In this document: piece after piece, positions 1 through 8,851 of the stretch | Layout of the letters: every line of letters starts with the position of its first letter | Numbering within the stretch: the first letter of the stretch is position 1 | NCBI RefSeq assembly: GCF_009789195.1 | Contig: NZ_WSTC01000031.1 | Location: 1 to 64,000 of the forward strand | Direction of reading: 5' to 3' | From: Paenibacillus sp. MMS18-CY102 | GTDB taxonomy: Bacteria > Bacillota > Bacilli > Paenibacillales > Paenibacillaceae | DNA: 64,000 nt | Notes under the pieces: model-generated | The model's database searches: none | What the model was told of the DNA's origin: nothing | The model's input: only the letters and a program-made list of their open reading frames with translations | Translations under genes and position numbers: made by a program

Positions 1-114
1 AACAGTTTTTATTACGGAGTCAGCGCCCCTAAAAGCCGCACGTTCTCCCGGCTATCGCCATCATAGACCGCCTATAAAAATAGGCCAACCAGAAATGTCT
101 GGCTGACCTGATAA

Positions 115-163
115 TACGAAAAGCCGCTGCCAGCATCCCTCAATCAGGAATGCCAACAGCGGC
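115..163 (-). terminator. Rho-independent terminator after tatC
   Basis: Arms AAGCCGCTG and CAGCGGCTT close a stem of about 19 pairs (several G-T) around a short loop. Read on the minus strand it is followed by TTTTCG. It lies about 30 bases beyond the tatC stop. A second, weaker hairpin (CCAGA/TCTGG core, near 75-102) follows it. Confidence 0.85.
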
Positions 164-191
164 TTCATGTTCGCTTTGTTACATCATTTAA

Positions 192-1001
192 CTAGGCTGA
201 TTCCCTCTCCCACTTAGCATCAGCAGCCAACTGTTTCTTGTAGACAGTGCCCGACAAATAGATGCTTGCTTCATACAAGATGAGCAGCGGGATGGAAACA
301 AGAATATCAGAAATGACATCCGGCGGGGTGATGACTGTGCCGATTAGGATCATGACAAAATACGCAATTTTGCGCATTTTTCGCAGCCGAATCGGGTTCA
401 AAATGCGCAGCTTCGTCAAAAACATAATGACAAGCGGCAATTCAAACAGCAAGGAAATCGGAAGCAATAAGTTGAGCAGGAACGAGATGTATTGCATCAC
501 GCCATAAGTCTCTATAAGCCCAAGGCTGCGTGATACGGATGTCGTAAATTCGAAAGCCATCGGTGCAATAACAAAGTAAGCAAATGAAAGCCCCATTAGG
601 AACAGCAGCAGCGTAAACGGAATGTACTTTAGCGTAGCACGTTGCTCCTGTACTGAGAGTGCTGGCTTAATAAACGCCCAGAGCTGGAAAAACACAAATG
701 GAAGCACAAGCACGAGCGCGATGAGAAATGCGAATTTCATGTACATCCCAATGCCGTCCCATAGTGAGAACGTATGCAGGTCGACACCATTCATAGGGCC
801 GTCTTCGATGACGAACAAATACAACGGCTTGGCAAAATAGAGTCCGATTCCGAGCCCGATCACGAGTACGAGAAGCGAATAAAAGATACGGCGCCGCAGC
901 TCGCCAAGATGCTCCAAAAGCGGCATTAGCCCATTTTCACTTATTTGCTTTCTCACCTCTGCCGCCGACTGACCGGAGGAAGACTGGTGTTGCTCGGCCA
1001 T
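192..1001 (-). CDS. tatC: Sec-independent protein translocase TatC
   Basis: Membrane component of the twin-arginine translocase, which recognises RR signal peptides of folded exported proteins. At 269 residues it is slightly longer than usual because of a polar N-terminal extension of about 25 residues. The family signature EHLGELRRR is at residues 30-38, followed by the first of six membrane segments. The conserved loop with QLWAFIKPAL and a following glutamate before the third segment is present. The start has AAGGAG nine bases upstream. It follows tatA by 46 bases and ends the leftward run of cofactor and export genes, as in Bacillus where tatAY-tatCY sit beside the moa and ydi genes. No Tat substrate is visible next to it. 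Confidence 0.95.
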   Translation of the reverse strand: MAEQHQSSSGQSAAEVRKQISENGLMPLLEHLGELRRRIFYSLLVLVIGLGIGLYFAKPLYLFVIEDGPMNGVDLHTFSLWDGIGMYMKFAFLIALVLVLPFVFFQLWAFIKPALSVQEQRATLKYIPFTLLLFLMGLSFAYFVIAPMAFEFTTSVSRSLGLIETYGVMQYISFLLNLLLPISLLFELPLVIMFLTKLRILNPIRLRKMRKIAYFVMILIGTVITPPDVISDILVSIPLLILYEASIYLSGTVYKKQLAADAKWERESA

Positions 1002-1047
1002 GCTGGCTCACTCCTTAAGCTTATGTAGCAGAAAAAAACGGCCCGGA

Positions 1048-1287
1048 TTAATCCGGAAGCCGCTTGTTGTCGGAGGACTGAACGTCGTCCGTCCGGTTCA
1101 CTTCAACCCGTTCCTTAGACTTGCGGTCTTCAGGAGCCTCATCGATAATGTCTCGAGCGCCCGCTTTGAACTCTCGCAGCGTACGTCCGAAAGCCCGGCC
1201 CAATTCCGGCAGCTTATTCGGCCCGAACAACAAGAGGGCGACTAAAACTAACAAAATAATACCCGTAGGCCCAATGCCACTGAACAT
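1048..1287 (-). CDS. tatA: Twin-arginine translocase subunit TatA
   Basis: Pore-forming subunit of the Tat translocase; oligomers pair with TatC in the membrane. An N-terminal membrane helix (about residues 6-21) leads into the FGPNKLPELGRAFG hinge, then an amphipathic helix and a charged tail, the classic TatA/E layout. The open frame reaches back to a GTG at 1296, but the ATG at 1287 has AGAGGTG upstream and gives the typical start MFSGIGPTG, so it is preferred (79 residues). It is probably transcribed with the upstream molybdopterin genes and the downstream tatC. Confidence 0.93.
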   Translation of the reverse strand: MFSGIGPTGIILLVLVALLLFGPNKLPELGRAFGRTLREFKAGARDIIDEAPEDRKSKERVEVNRTDDVQSSDNKRLPD

Positions 1288-1345
1288 TGTATTCACCTCT
1301 CAGCTTCAAGTGAGAATCAAACTGTATAAAACGTTTGTCCTTGGC

Positions 1346-2389
1346 TTAACAGCCATATAACCCGCCGTACCCCATGCTCACAATATCGGCACGAGTAATG
1401 GTGTCACCGGCGAGAATACGCGGCAGCAGCACATCGAACGACGTGTAGGGATCATGCATAACACAACCTGGGAGACCCATAATGGGAATGCCGTTCAAAT
1501 AACCCATTAACAGCATCGAACCTGGCAGCATTGGCGTGCCGTAGCTTACGATATCAGCTCCAGCTTCCTTGATAGCGCCTGGCGTGCGGTCATCCGGGTC
1601 AACAGACATGCCTCCAGTTACAACTATCATATCATAACCTTTGTCATGCAAGGAACGGATATGATTGACAATTGTTTGTCGGTCATCTGGCGAGAATAGC
1701 TGCTCGTCAACCTCTGAGCCTAACGCTTCCAGCTTCGCCCGTACAGCAGGGCCGAACTTATCTTCAATCCGTCCGCTGAACACTTCTCCGCCAGTCGTCA
1801 GCAGGCCGACACGCAGCTTGCGGAGCGGACGCACTTGAATGGGCGACTCGCCATTGTTGGCTGCCCGGTAGGCTTGAATTTGCTCCAGCGCAGCTTCCAC
1901 CTTTGCCTTGGGCAACACGAGCGGAATCGCGCGAGTAGCCGCGACCGGCTGTCCTGCCGCTACAGGCGCATGATGCTTCACTGTCGCCAGCGCAATGTCG
2001 CCAATCTCGTTAATGGCATCAACTAGAGCGGGAGGAATGACAGCAAGGCCTGTTCGTTCCGAACGAAGCGTCACCTTGCCTTCATGCGGCTCGGTTAACG
2101 ACAAGCCGTCTCCCAGCAACGCCGATGCTAGTTGTAATGCGGCATCATCCTCATGCAAATCATCATCGCCGATCTCAAGCGTATAGATATGCTCTTTGCC
2201 AATGTCCAGCAGCCCTGGAATATCCGCTTCGGCAATGAGATGGCCGCGCTTGTACTTGCGGCCCTTGAACTTCCCTGGCACAATCTGCGTCAGGTCATGG
2301 GCAAGCCGCATGCCGATTGCTTGCGCTACCGGCACTTCACGCATAACCGTTTCACGGCTGCCGCCCGTTCCATTCCTATTAGCGCTCAT
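1346..2389 (-). CDS. MoeA-like molybdopterin-binding protein
   Basis: Carries the MoCF_biosynth (molybdopterin-binding) fold in its C-terminal half: KLRVGLLTTGGEVFSGRIED followed by VVTGGMSVDPDDRTPGAI, the glycine-rich substrate pocket shared with MoeA and MogA. The N-terminal half does not show a full MoeA architecture, so molybdate insertion is possible but not proven; this is a Bacillota-type molybdopterin-binding protein next to mogA and moaC. The ATG at 2389 is chosen because GGAG lies nine bases upstream and it overlaps the mogA stop by 11 bases, implying translational coupling. The frame is open further upstream inside mogA, but that stretch reads as mogA in another frame. Confidence 0.8.
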   Translation of the reverse strand: MSANRNGTGGSRETVMREVPVAQAIGMRLAHDLTQIVPGKFKGRKYKRGHLIAEADIPGLLDIGKEHIYTLEIGDDDLHEDDAALQLASALLGDGLSLTEPHEGKVTLRSERTGLAVIPPALVDAINEIGDIALATVKHHAPVAAGQPVAATRAIPLVLPKAKVEAALEQIQAYRAANNGESPIQVRPLRKLRVGLLTTGGEVFSGRIEDKFGPAVRAKLEALGSEVDEQLFSPDDRQTIVNHIRSLHDKGYDMIVVTGGMSVDPDDRTPGAIKEAGADIVSYGTPMLPGSMLLMGYLNGIPIMGLPGCVMHDPYTSFDVLLPRILAGDTITRADIVSMGYGGLYGC

Positions 2390-2879
2390 TCGCATGCTCT
2401 CCGATTCGGCCAGATACGATGCCCAGCGCATGCGGCAGTTGGTCCATGACCTGCATAAGGCATTCATGCACGCCCTTCGGGCTGCCTGGCAAATTAATGA
2501 TTAGCGAACGGCCTCGCATTCCGCTTACCCCTCTGGACAGCATTGCTCGGCGCGTGCGGCTCATGCCCCCCATGCGCATTGCCTCCGAGATGCCCGGCAC
2601 GAGCCGATCCGCGATTTTGATCGTCGCCTCCGGCGTAACGTCGCGTGGGCCCAGGCCAGTACCGCCTGTCGTAAGCACTAGGTCGGCTTGATAATAATCT
2701 GTCATCTCGATCAGCGCCGCCATGATCTCATCCTGTTCGTCAGGAACTATCCGATAATCGACGATTTCGCCGTTCAGCTCTTCCTCTACAAGCTCCCGGA
2801 TGACTTGTGCACTCGTATCCTCACGTTCCCCCTTGGAACCTTTGTCGCTCGCTGTCAGAATCGCCACTTTCCATTTCAT
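2379..2879 (-). CDS. mogA: Molybdopterin adenylyltransferase MogA/MoaB family
   Basis: Catalyses adenylylation of molybdopterin, the step before metal insertion in molybdenum cofactor synthesis. The family motif TTGGTGLGPRDVTPEAT is at residues 70-86, and the N-terminus MKWKVAILTASDKGSKG matches the MogA/MoaB phosphate-binding strand. At 166 residues it has normal length. The ATG at 2879 has GGGAGGA seven bases upstream; the in-frame TTG at 2885 is less likely. It lies 40 bases after moaC and overlaps the MoeA-like gene, so the three form one cofactor operon. Confidence 0.92.
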   Translation of the reverse strand: MKWKVAILTASDKGSKGEREDTSAQVIRELVEEELNGEIVDYRIVPDEQDEIMAALIEMTDYYQADLVLTTGGTGLGPRDVTPEATIKIADRLVPGISEAMRMGGMSRTRRAMLSRGVSGMRGRSLIINLPGSPKGVHECLMQVMDQLPHALGIVSGRIGEHANER

Positions 2880-2919
2880 GAACAATTCCTCCCATCACTT
2901 GCGGTTATTCGGCAGCAGG

Positions 2920-3396
2920 CTAGCTCCCACTCCGATAGTCCCCGCTCTTGCCGCCGGTTTTCTCCATTAACCGTGTCGGCCCTATTACCATATCCTTCTG
3001 CAGCGCCTTACACATATCATACACGGTCAAGCCTGCGGCGGAAACCGCCGTTAGCGCCTCCATCTCAACGCCCGTCTTGCCGGCCGTCTTAACAGTTGCT
3101 TCAATATATAGTTCGTCCTGCCCATTATCGCCAAAAGCGATATTCACCCCGCTTAGCGCAATAGGATGGCACATCGGAATCCAAGCCGACGTCTGTTTCG
3201 CTGCCATAATTCCCGCCACCTGCGCTACTGCGAGCACATCGCCTTTGCCAATCTTGCCGGCTTTGATCGTCTGCAAGGTATCCGGCCGCATCGTAATTGT
3301 CGTTACCGCAATCGCCGTACGCGAGGTCACTTCCTTGTCCGTAATGTCGACCATTCGCGCTCGGCCTTGTTCATTAAAGTGTGTCAAAGACTCCAT
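2920..3396 (-). CDS. moaC: Cyclic pyranopterin monophosphate synthase MoaC
   Basis: Converts the cyclised GTP product of MoaA into cPMP, an early step of molybdenum cofactor synthesis. Hallmarks: [16 protein letters not shown] at 6-21, IPMCHPI at 73-79 and [13 protein letters not shown] from 107, which form the active site. The 158-residue length is standard. The start codon overlaps the end of the upstream cyclo-ligase by 13 bases. moaA is not in this window. In Bacillus moaC also sits between ydiF and the tat genes, so the location is ancestral. Confidence 0.96.
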   Translation of the reverse strand: MESLTHFNEQGRARMVDITDKEVTSRTAIAVTTITMRPDTLQTIKAGKIGKGDVLAVAQVAGIMAAKQTSAWIPMCHPIALSGVNIAFGDNGQDELYIEATVKTAGKTGVEMEALTAVSAAGLTVYDMCKALQKDMVIGPTRLMEKTGGKSGDYRSGS

Positions 3397-4025
3397 GTCG
3401 TACCGCTCCTCCGTCCACTTCGGTAAATCGCCTGCTCTGTCACGATCGCATCCATGTAGGCATCATGCCCATCCGTAGGCACCTGCTCGACTAACTGGGC
3501 TTCATAGCCGAGCCCAATCCATGGAGGCATTGCGCCACCCTCGGCGGCCACGGCTGCTTGCAGCGCATCGTAATACCGGTCATAATAACCCGCTCCGTAG
3601 CCAAGCCGCCCGCCCGTTCGGTCAAATGCCAAGCCAGGAACGATAACAGCCCCTGGAACAAAAGTATTGCCGCAAGGCGTCGCTGCCGCTGGATTCGGCT
3701 CTCGAATCCCATATGCGCCAGGCATGAGGCCATCCCAGCTTCGGATCCAATAAAGCGCCATCGTCCGCCCATCAGATTCACAGCAAGGGACAGCAGTTGC
3801 AACCCCGTTGCTCCAGCACCATTCAATCAACGGCGAGGTATCAAGCTCGCTTCGCAGCTGAATATAAACGAACACAGCCGATACGCCCGTCGATTCGAGC
3901 AACTGGGCCAATCTGCCGCAAGCAGCAACCGACCGCTGATCCCGTTCAGCAGCGCTCAGGGCATCCCTTTTTGCCTTCATCGCCTTGCGCAGCTCCGGCT
4001 TAAGCCCCTTCATTTGATCGACCAT
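3384..4025 (-). CDS. yqgN: 5-formyltetrahydrofolate cyclo-ligase
   Basis: ATP-dependent conversion of 5-formyl-THF to 5,10-methenyl-THF, salvaging a storage form of folate. The C-terminal signature [20 protein letters not shown] is intact, and the N-terminal [16 protein letters not shown] is the usual basic ATP-binding helix. Length (213) is slightly above average because of an Ala-rich loop near residue 155. It is the first gene of the leftward moaC-mogA-tat run and overlaps moaC by 13 bases. In Bacillus the corresponding enzyme is not in this cluster, while rex, which sits there, is absent here. Confidence 0.9.
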   Translation of the reverse strand: MVDQMKGLKPELRKAMKAKRDALSAAERDQRSVAACGRLAQLLESTGVSAVFVYIQLRSELDTSPLIEWCWSNGVATAVPCCESDGRTMALYWIRSWDGLMPGAYGIREPNPAAATPCGNTFVPGAVIVPGLAFDRTGGRLGYGAGYYDRYYDALQAAVAAEGGAMPPWIGLGYEAQLVEQVPTDGHDAYMDAIVTEQAIYRSGRRSGTTWSL

Positions 4026-4161
4026 CCGCTATCGCTGCCTTTCTTTTCCATCACGTGCTTCTATATCGCTTTTAGTTTACCATTCTTATTGCGCTTTCGC
4101 CAATGTGCACATAGTTTCGCAAACGAACGGAATCATGTAAACTGTCCCTATAGAACATAAT

Positions 4162-4179
4162 GCCCGGTGTCCGGGTTTT
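4162..4179 (+). terminator. Small hairpin with T-run in the ABC-F leader
   Basis: GCCCGG-TGT-CCGGG followed by TTTT lies 70 bases upstream of the ABC-F start codon, on the coding strand and with no gene ahead of it on that strand. This is where attenuators of ABC-F genes sit, but the stem is short and no leader peptide was identified. Confidence 0.35.
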
Positions 4180-4249
4180 CAACAGCTGCTAGCATAATAT
4201 GAACCTATATAAGAATGAACCGATATTGAAATTGGAGGCTATCCTTACC

Positions 4250-6193
4250 ATGTTGCTTCAAGTATCCGACTTGACCAAAAGCTACGGCATAACGCCAATT
4301 TTATCCCGCATAACATTCCAGATCCAGGAGCGGGAACGAGTCGGGCTCGTAGGCGTGAACGGCGCCGGCAAATCGACGCTTCTGCAAATGATTGCAGGCG
4401 TCATTTCGCCCGATTCAGGTACGGTCTACAAAGCAAAAGAAACGCGAATCGGCTATCTTGCCCAGAATAGCGGCCTGCAATCCGACCGTACCATTATAGA
4501 AGAAATGCGTGAGGTGTTCCGCGATCTCATCGATACGGAGCAAGAGCTCCGCCAGCTAGAAGTGGCGATCTCCGACCCGCAGTTGCAGCAAAATGAAAAA
4601 CGATATGAGGAAACGCTGGCCCGTTATGCTGCGCGATCGGAATATTTTCGCACGGAGGGCGGCTTCGAGATGGACACCCGCATCAAGAGCGTCCTTCACG
4701 GCATGGGCTTTGGCCAGTTCGACCAAGCGACGGTTATTTCGACGTTGAGCGGCGGACAGCGCACTCGCTTGGCGCTCGCGCGCATGCTGCTCCAAGCGCC
4801 AGACTTGCTTATGCTCGATGAGCCGACGAACCATCTGGACATCGAGACGCTTACTTGGCTGGAAGGCTACCTGCGCAGCTATAATGGCTCGCTGCTCGTC
4901 GTATCCCATGACCGCTACTTCCTCGATGCACTGGCAACGTCCATTATTGAGATCGAACGGCATGCCGCTAAGCGTTACACCGGCAACTATAGCCGGTACA
5001 TTGAACTCAAGGCAGCAGAGTATGAATCGCAGCTCAAAATGTTCGAAAAACAGCAAGATGAAATCGCGAAGCTCGAACAGTTCATTCAAAAAAACATCGC
5101 CCGCGCTTCGACTACCAAGCGTGCACAGAGCAGGCGCAAAGCACTCGATAAGATGGAGCGCTTGGATAAGCCGTTAGGCGAACTCAAGAAAGCATATTTC
5201 TCCTTCGAAATTGACCGACCGACTGGCAAGGATGTACTAAACGCCGATTCGCTTTCCGTCGCATTCGAGGGCAGCAGTACGCCTCTATTCCGTAACGTTT
5301 CCTTTCGCTTAGAGCGCGGAGAAACGGTTGCACTTGTCGGCCCTAACGGAATCGGCAAGTCTACCCTGCTCAAGGCGCTGATCGACCAACAGCAGCTGGC
5401 TGAAGGAACCTATCGTTGGGGCACGCATGTGAAGCTCGGTTTCTATGACCAAGAGCAAGCGACTTTGACAGGAACAAAATCTGTCTTAGAGGAAGTATGG
5501 AGCGCTTTCCCTAGCTTAGAGGAATCCCGTATTCGCACTGTCCTTGGCAACTTCTTATTTAGTGGCGATGATGTGCAGAAGAGCGTCTCGTCGCTTAGCG
5601 GCGGCGAGAAAGCACGGGTTGCCTTGACGAAGCTGATGCTTGACCGGGCCAACGTCCTCATTCTTGACGAGCCAACGAACCACTTGGATTTGTTCAGTAA
5701 AGAGGTGCTCGAAGCTGCGCTGTTGGATTATGACGGCACGTTGCTGTTCATTTCGCATGACCGTTACTTCTTAAACAAAATGGCGGAGCGAATTGTCGAA
5801 TTAACGCCGGATGGCTGCCAGCATTTCCTGGGAAATTATGACGATATGATCGAGAAAAAGCTGGAACGTGAAGAGCTTGCCGCACAAGCTTCCGCTGCTT
5901 CTGCTTCAACAACGAAGAGCAAGCAATCTGCTGTTGTGGAGCCTGCCGCCCCAACTTCCTATGAAGCAGATAAGCAAGCCAAGCGTGACGAGCGAAACCG
6001 CCAGCGCAAACAAGAGCAGCTGGAAGGCGAGATTGCAAGGCTAGAAGAAGAAATCTCAGCACTGGAGCTTGAGCTCACGGACCCAGCGGTTTTCAACGAT
6101 TATGTGCGTATCCAAACGATACAAGGTGACGTGGAGACGAAGAAAGCTGAGTTGTCCGCCGTATATGAGCAATGGGAAGCCCTTGTAGGCTAG
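4250..6193 (+). CDS. ydiF: ABC-F family ATPase, YdiF-like
   Basis: Soluble ATPase with two ABC domains and no membrane segments; ABC-F proteins act on the ribosome (translation factors or antibiotic-protection proteins). Walker A GVNGAGKST at 35-43 and GPNGIGKST in the second half, two signatures (LSGGQRTR, LSGGEKAR), two LDEPTNHLD Walker B motifs, and a charged linker between the domains. A long Ala-rich, then coiled-coil C-terminus (last 100 residues) resembles YdiF/Uup. The ATG at 4250 has TTGGAGG 11 bases upstream; an in-frame ATG at 4199 lacks one. Position beside moaC and near tsaD matches Bacillus ydiF. The exact ribosomal role cannot be read from sequence. Confidence 0.9.
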   Translation: MLLQVSDLTKSYGITPILSRITFQIQERERVGLVGVNGAGKSTLLQMIAGVISPDSGTVYKAKETRIGYLAQNSGLQSDRTIIEEMREVFRDLIDTEQELRQLEVAISDPQLQQNEKRYEETLARYAARSEYFRTEGGFEMDTRIKSVLHGMGFGQFDQATVISTLSGGQRTRLALARMLLQAPDLLMLDEPTNHLDIETLTWLEGYLRSYNGSLLVVSHDRYFLDALATSIIEIERHAAKRYTGNYSRYIELKAAEYESQLKMFEKQQDEIAKLEQFIQKNIARASTTKRAQSRRKALDKMERLDKPLGELKKAYFSFEIDRPTGKDVLNADSLSVAFEGSSTPLFRNVSFRLERGETVALVGPNGIGKSTLLKALIDQQQLAEGTYRWGTHVKLGFYDQEQATLTGTKSVLEEVWSAFPSLEESRIRTVLGNFLFSGDDVQKSVSSLSGGEKARVALTKLMLDRANVLILDEPTNHLDLFSKEVLEAALLDYDGTLLFISHDRYFLNKMAERIVELTPDGCQHFLGNYDDMIEKKLEREELAAQASAASASTTKSKQSAVVEPAAPTSYEADKQAKRDERNRQRKQEQLEGEIARLEEEISALELELTDPAVFNDYVRIQTIQGDVETKKAELSAVYEQWEALVG

Positions 6194-6218
6194 GATAGCG
6201 ATATAACAAAAACAACGG

Positions 6219-6252
6219 AAGCCATGGCCTGAACTATAGCCATGGCTTCCGC
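6219..6252 (+). terminator. Hairpin terminator after ydiF
   Basis: Perfect 12-base arms GGAAGCCATGGC and GCCATGGCTTCC, 26 bases after the ydiF stop. The T-rich tail is stronger on the minus strand (GTTGTTTTTG), so it may work in both directions. Confidence 0.75.
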
Positions 6253-6300
6253 TATCTATTATTAGTCCTACATCCCCGTTAACATCCCCCACTTTTCAGC

Positions 6301-6665
6301 TTATTTCTTGGCATCTGTCCGGATAATAAAAGCATATTCCTTTATCGAATCTCCCCACTTTCCAATTAAACGGAATCCGCGAATCGTAGCTCCGGGTTCA
6401 TAATCTTTCGAGTTTGAGCTAAAGTTAGCCGCGTAATGCGCTTTGAGCGTGAAAGTGAACTGGGAGTCTTTAATTATTTAGTAGCGCTGCGCTTGCGATT
6501 GGGCCAGATGCCTGATAAACGATGCCAGAGTGGTCGCCGTTGTTATAATAAACTCTCGTGCCGATTACTGCATCGATTAGGTTGGTGAACGAGGCGTAGC
6601 TTCCGTCAGCCATATATTTGCTAGGGCTGTTCATCCAGTATGTGTTAGTGAAGGCACTTACTACT
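6301..6665 (-). pseudogene. Degraded C-terminal fragment, possibly amidase-like
   Basis: This 545-base gap holds protein-like sequence without a start codon. Minus-strand translation gives a stretch with NTYWMNSPSKYMADGSYASF, then GTRVYYNNGDHSGIVYQ, ending at a TAA near 6489. A one-base shift leads directly into a second stretch, including IRGFRLIGKWGDSIKEY, ending at TAA 6301. The first part resembles the C-terminal region of secreted amidase-type proteins (the GDHSGIVY segment), but this is a weak resemblance. Reading: a 5'-truncated, frameshifted remnant lying beyond the catalase terminator, with no promoter or RBS seen. Confidence 0.55.
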
Positions 6666-6667
6666 GC

Positions 6668-6714
6668 AAAAAAAGTACAGCCTCCTCAGCTTTACACTTG
6701 AGGGGCTGTACTTT
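6668..6714 (-). terminator. Rho-independent terminator after catalase
   Basis: Arms AAAGTACAGCC and GGCTGTACTTT with an inner CCTCA/TGAGG extension, followed on the minus strand by seven T. It is 25 bases past the catalase stop. Confidence 0.93.
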
Positions 6715-6738
6715 GGTTCCCGCTGCCTTTCTTAGTTG

Positions 6739-8391
6739 CTAGTAACGATCCGACGGATGGCCAAGCTCCGATGCGATCTCCATCCCATCATTCGCTTCTG
6801 TTGTTCCAATATGCGAGCTACTGCCGGTCTTCAACGACTTCTCAATTGCTTGAGCGACAGCTGCGCCGTACTCAGGGTCCGCTTGCGTGAAGTGGTCGAC
6901 CATCCGGTTGCGAATGATCTCCCGGCATTCCGATAATGCCGCTCCCAGATTCGCGACGAGATCGTTGCGCTCCACTTCATCCAAGCTGCGATAAGTCGTT
7001 CCAGCCTGGGCGAAGTCATTCGTCCGTTCAATCCGCTGGCGGACGAGCCGATCATGATAAACAGGCTCATGCTCCTTGCCTTGTTGCTTCGCTTCCTGCA
7101 GCCCGCCAAGCGAAGACGGCTCGTAATTGACATGCGGGTTCTGGCCTGGCGCCATATCAACCTGATAAACCATTTGCCCATCCCGCTGGTTCGTTGCCAC
7201 ATGCTTCTTAGGCGCATTAATCGGCAGCTGCAAATAGTTAGTTCCAACGCGATGGCGCTGCGTATCCGAATACGAGAATGTGCGCCCTTGCAGCAGCTTG
7301 TCATCCGAGAAGTCGAGCCCATCCACGAGAACGCCCGTGCCGAACGCGGCCTGCTCCACCTCGGCAAAATAGTTCACCGGATTGCGGTCGAGCACCATTT
7401 TGCCAACGCGAAGGAACGGGAACTGTTCAGGATCCCACAGCTTCGTCGGGTCAAGCGGGTCATAATCGAGCTCCTGATGCTCACCATCACTCATGATTTG
7501 GACGCATAACTCCCATGCCGGATAGTCGCCACGTTCAATTGCTTCATATAAATCCTGCGTCGCATGGTTAAAGTTTTTGGCTTGAACCTGCTCGGCTTCG
7601 CCTGCCGTAAAATTCCGAATGCCCTGGAGCGGCTCCCAGTGATACTTGACGAGCACCGCCTCCCCCTGCCCATTCACCCACTTGTAGGTGTTTACGCCCG
7701 ACCCTTGCATCTGGCGATAGTTGGCGGGAATGCCCCACGGCGAGAATAGGAAGGTGACCATATGCGTCGCCTCTGGTGAATTCGATACGAAATCAAAGAA
7801 ACGCTCGTTGCTCTGAATGTTCGTTACAGGATCAGGCTTAAACGCATGCACCATGTCCGGGAACTTGATCGGATCACGAATAAAGAAGATTTTCAAGTTG
7901 TTGCCGACTAAATCCCAATTCCCATCCTCTGTATAAAACTTCACGGCAAAGCCGCGAGGGTCACGCAGCGTCTCCGGCGAATGCCCGCCATGAATAACGG
8001 ATGAGAATCGGACGAATACAGGCGTGCGTTTGCCTTTTTCTTGAAACAGCTTCGCTCTCGTATATTTCGATACCGGCTCATCGCCAGCTTTGCCGTATGC
8101 CTCGAAATAGCCATGCGCACCTGCGCCCCGCGCATGAACGACCCGTTCAGGGATGCGCTCCCGGTCAAAGTGCGAGATTTTCTCCAGAAAATCATAGTTC
8201 TCAATCGTCGTCGGCCCTCGGCTGCCGACCGTTCGAATGTTCTGGTTATCTGTTACAGGATGCCCTTGCCGGTTCGTCAGCGTCCGTTCATTCTCTCCCT
8301 CGGCAAATCGCGTGTCAGATGCGCTGCCCGCATGAAGATCAGGCGAACTCCCGCTCTTGCTTTGGTTGCCTTTATTATCATTAGAAAACAT
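6739..8391 (-). CDS. Heme catalase
   Basis: Disproportionates hydrogen peroxide. Catalytic histidine region [18 protein letters not shown], the [20 protein letters not shown] block with the distal asparagine following, and the heme-ligand tyrosine motif [20 protein letters not shown] are all intact. The 550-residue length, with an N-terminal polar extension of about 50 residues, is longer than the small-subunit catalases such as Bacillus KatA and close to KatX in size; the sequence wording around the heme tyrosine resembles clade 1 enzymes. The ATG at 8391 has GGAGGAAAGGC directly upstream. It is monocistronic, with its own terminator, and its upstream region carries the DnaA-box cluster. Confidence 0.93.
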   Translation of the reverse strand: MFSNDNKGNQSKSGSSPDLHAGSASDTRFAEGENERTLTNRQGHPVTDNQNIRTVGSRGPTTIENYDFLEKISHFDRERIPERVVHARGAGAHGYFEAYGKAGDEPVSKYTRAKLFQEKGKRTPVFVRFSSVIHGGHSPETLRDPRGFAVKFYTEDGNWDLVGNNLKIFFIRDPIKFPDMVHAFKPDPVTNIQSNERFFDFVSNSPEATHMVTFLFSPWGIPANYRQMQGSGVNTYKWVNGQGEAVLVKYHWEPLQGIRNFTAGEAEQVQAKNFNHATQDLYEAIERGDYPAWELCVQIMSDGEHQELDYDPLDPTKLWDPEQFPFLRVGKMVLDRNPVNYFAEVEQAAFGTGVLVDGLDFSDDKLLQGRTFSYSDTQRHRVGTNYLQLPINAPKKHVATNQRDGQMVYQVDMAPGQNPHVNYEPSSLGGLQEAKQQGKEHEPVYHDRLVRQRIERTNDFAQAGTTYRSLDEVERNDLVANLGAALSECREIIRNRMVDHFTQADPEYGAAVAQAIEKSLKTGSSSHIGTTEANDGMEIASELGHPSDRY

Positions 8392-8511
8392 GCCTTTCCT
8401 CCGTTCGACAAATGTTGCTAGCACCCCCTCCATTATTTCTCAGATGATTCGGAGTTATGCATGATGAGCTTCTTACAGGCCGATTTTGGGCTTTTCCAAA
8501 ATCTATTCACT

Positions 8512-8782
8512 TCATCCACAGTTTTATCCACACCCGTGAATAAATTGTTGTACAATTCTGTCGAAATAAACGTCGATAAACGCGTGATAAATAGCGGCTT
8601 GTCGAATGGCCTGCGACCTAAGTACTGCTTCCTCTCTCTTTTGTCCACGTTATCCACATTATCCACAATCCACCTGTGAAAAAGTTGTCCACTTTTACAT
8701 AACAATTACACGTTTCGATAAAACGAGGTGCAGCAAGCTTTTGGAAGCGTTATCAACAGTTCGTTGGCCGTTTGTGGATAAA
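8512..8782. promoter_or_regulatory. Cluster of DnaA boxes between catalase and leuA
   Basis: The 418-base gap contains four exact TTATCCACA boxes: 8524-8532, 8650-8658 and 8659-8667 on the plus strand and 8774-8782 on the minus strand. One-mismatch boxes are at 8512-8520 (TCATCCACA) and 8750-8758 (TTATCAACA); TTGTCCAC cores are at 8641 and 8685. No dnaA, dnaN or other origin gene is nearby, so a dispersed DnaA-titration cluster or DnaA-controlled promoter is more likely than oriC. The catalase promoter must also lie here. Confidence 0.7.
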
Positions 8783-8786
8783 TGGA

Positions 8787-8832
8787 AAAAAGAGCAGTCC
8801 CGCAGGCTAAATCGCCTGCCTAACTGCTCTTC
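8787..8832 (-). terminator. Rho-independent terminator after leuA
   Basis: Arms AAGAGCAGT..GCAGGC and GCCTGC..ACTGCTCTT, then TTTTTT on the minus strand, 20 bases past the leuA stop. Confidence 0.93.
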
Positions 8833-8851
8833 ATAAAGGATCATCCGCGGA

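Noticed and set aside
4026-4249. Leader peptide for ABC-F attenuation
   Set aside because: No short ORF with an RBS was found before the small hairpin, so only the hairpin is reported.
8433-8705. 90-residue minus-strand frame
   Set aside because: Covers the DnaA-box cluster, no RBS, composition is that of the boxes (repeated Val-Asp-Asn).
8512-8782. Chromosomal replication origin
   Set aside because: Boxes are present, but dnaA, dnaN, rpmH or gyr genes are absent and no clear AT-rich unwinding stretch adjoins them.
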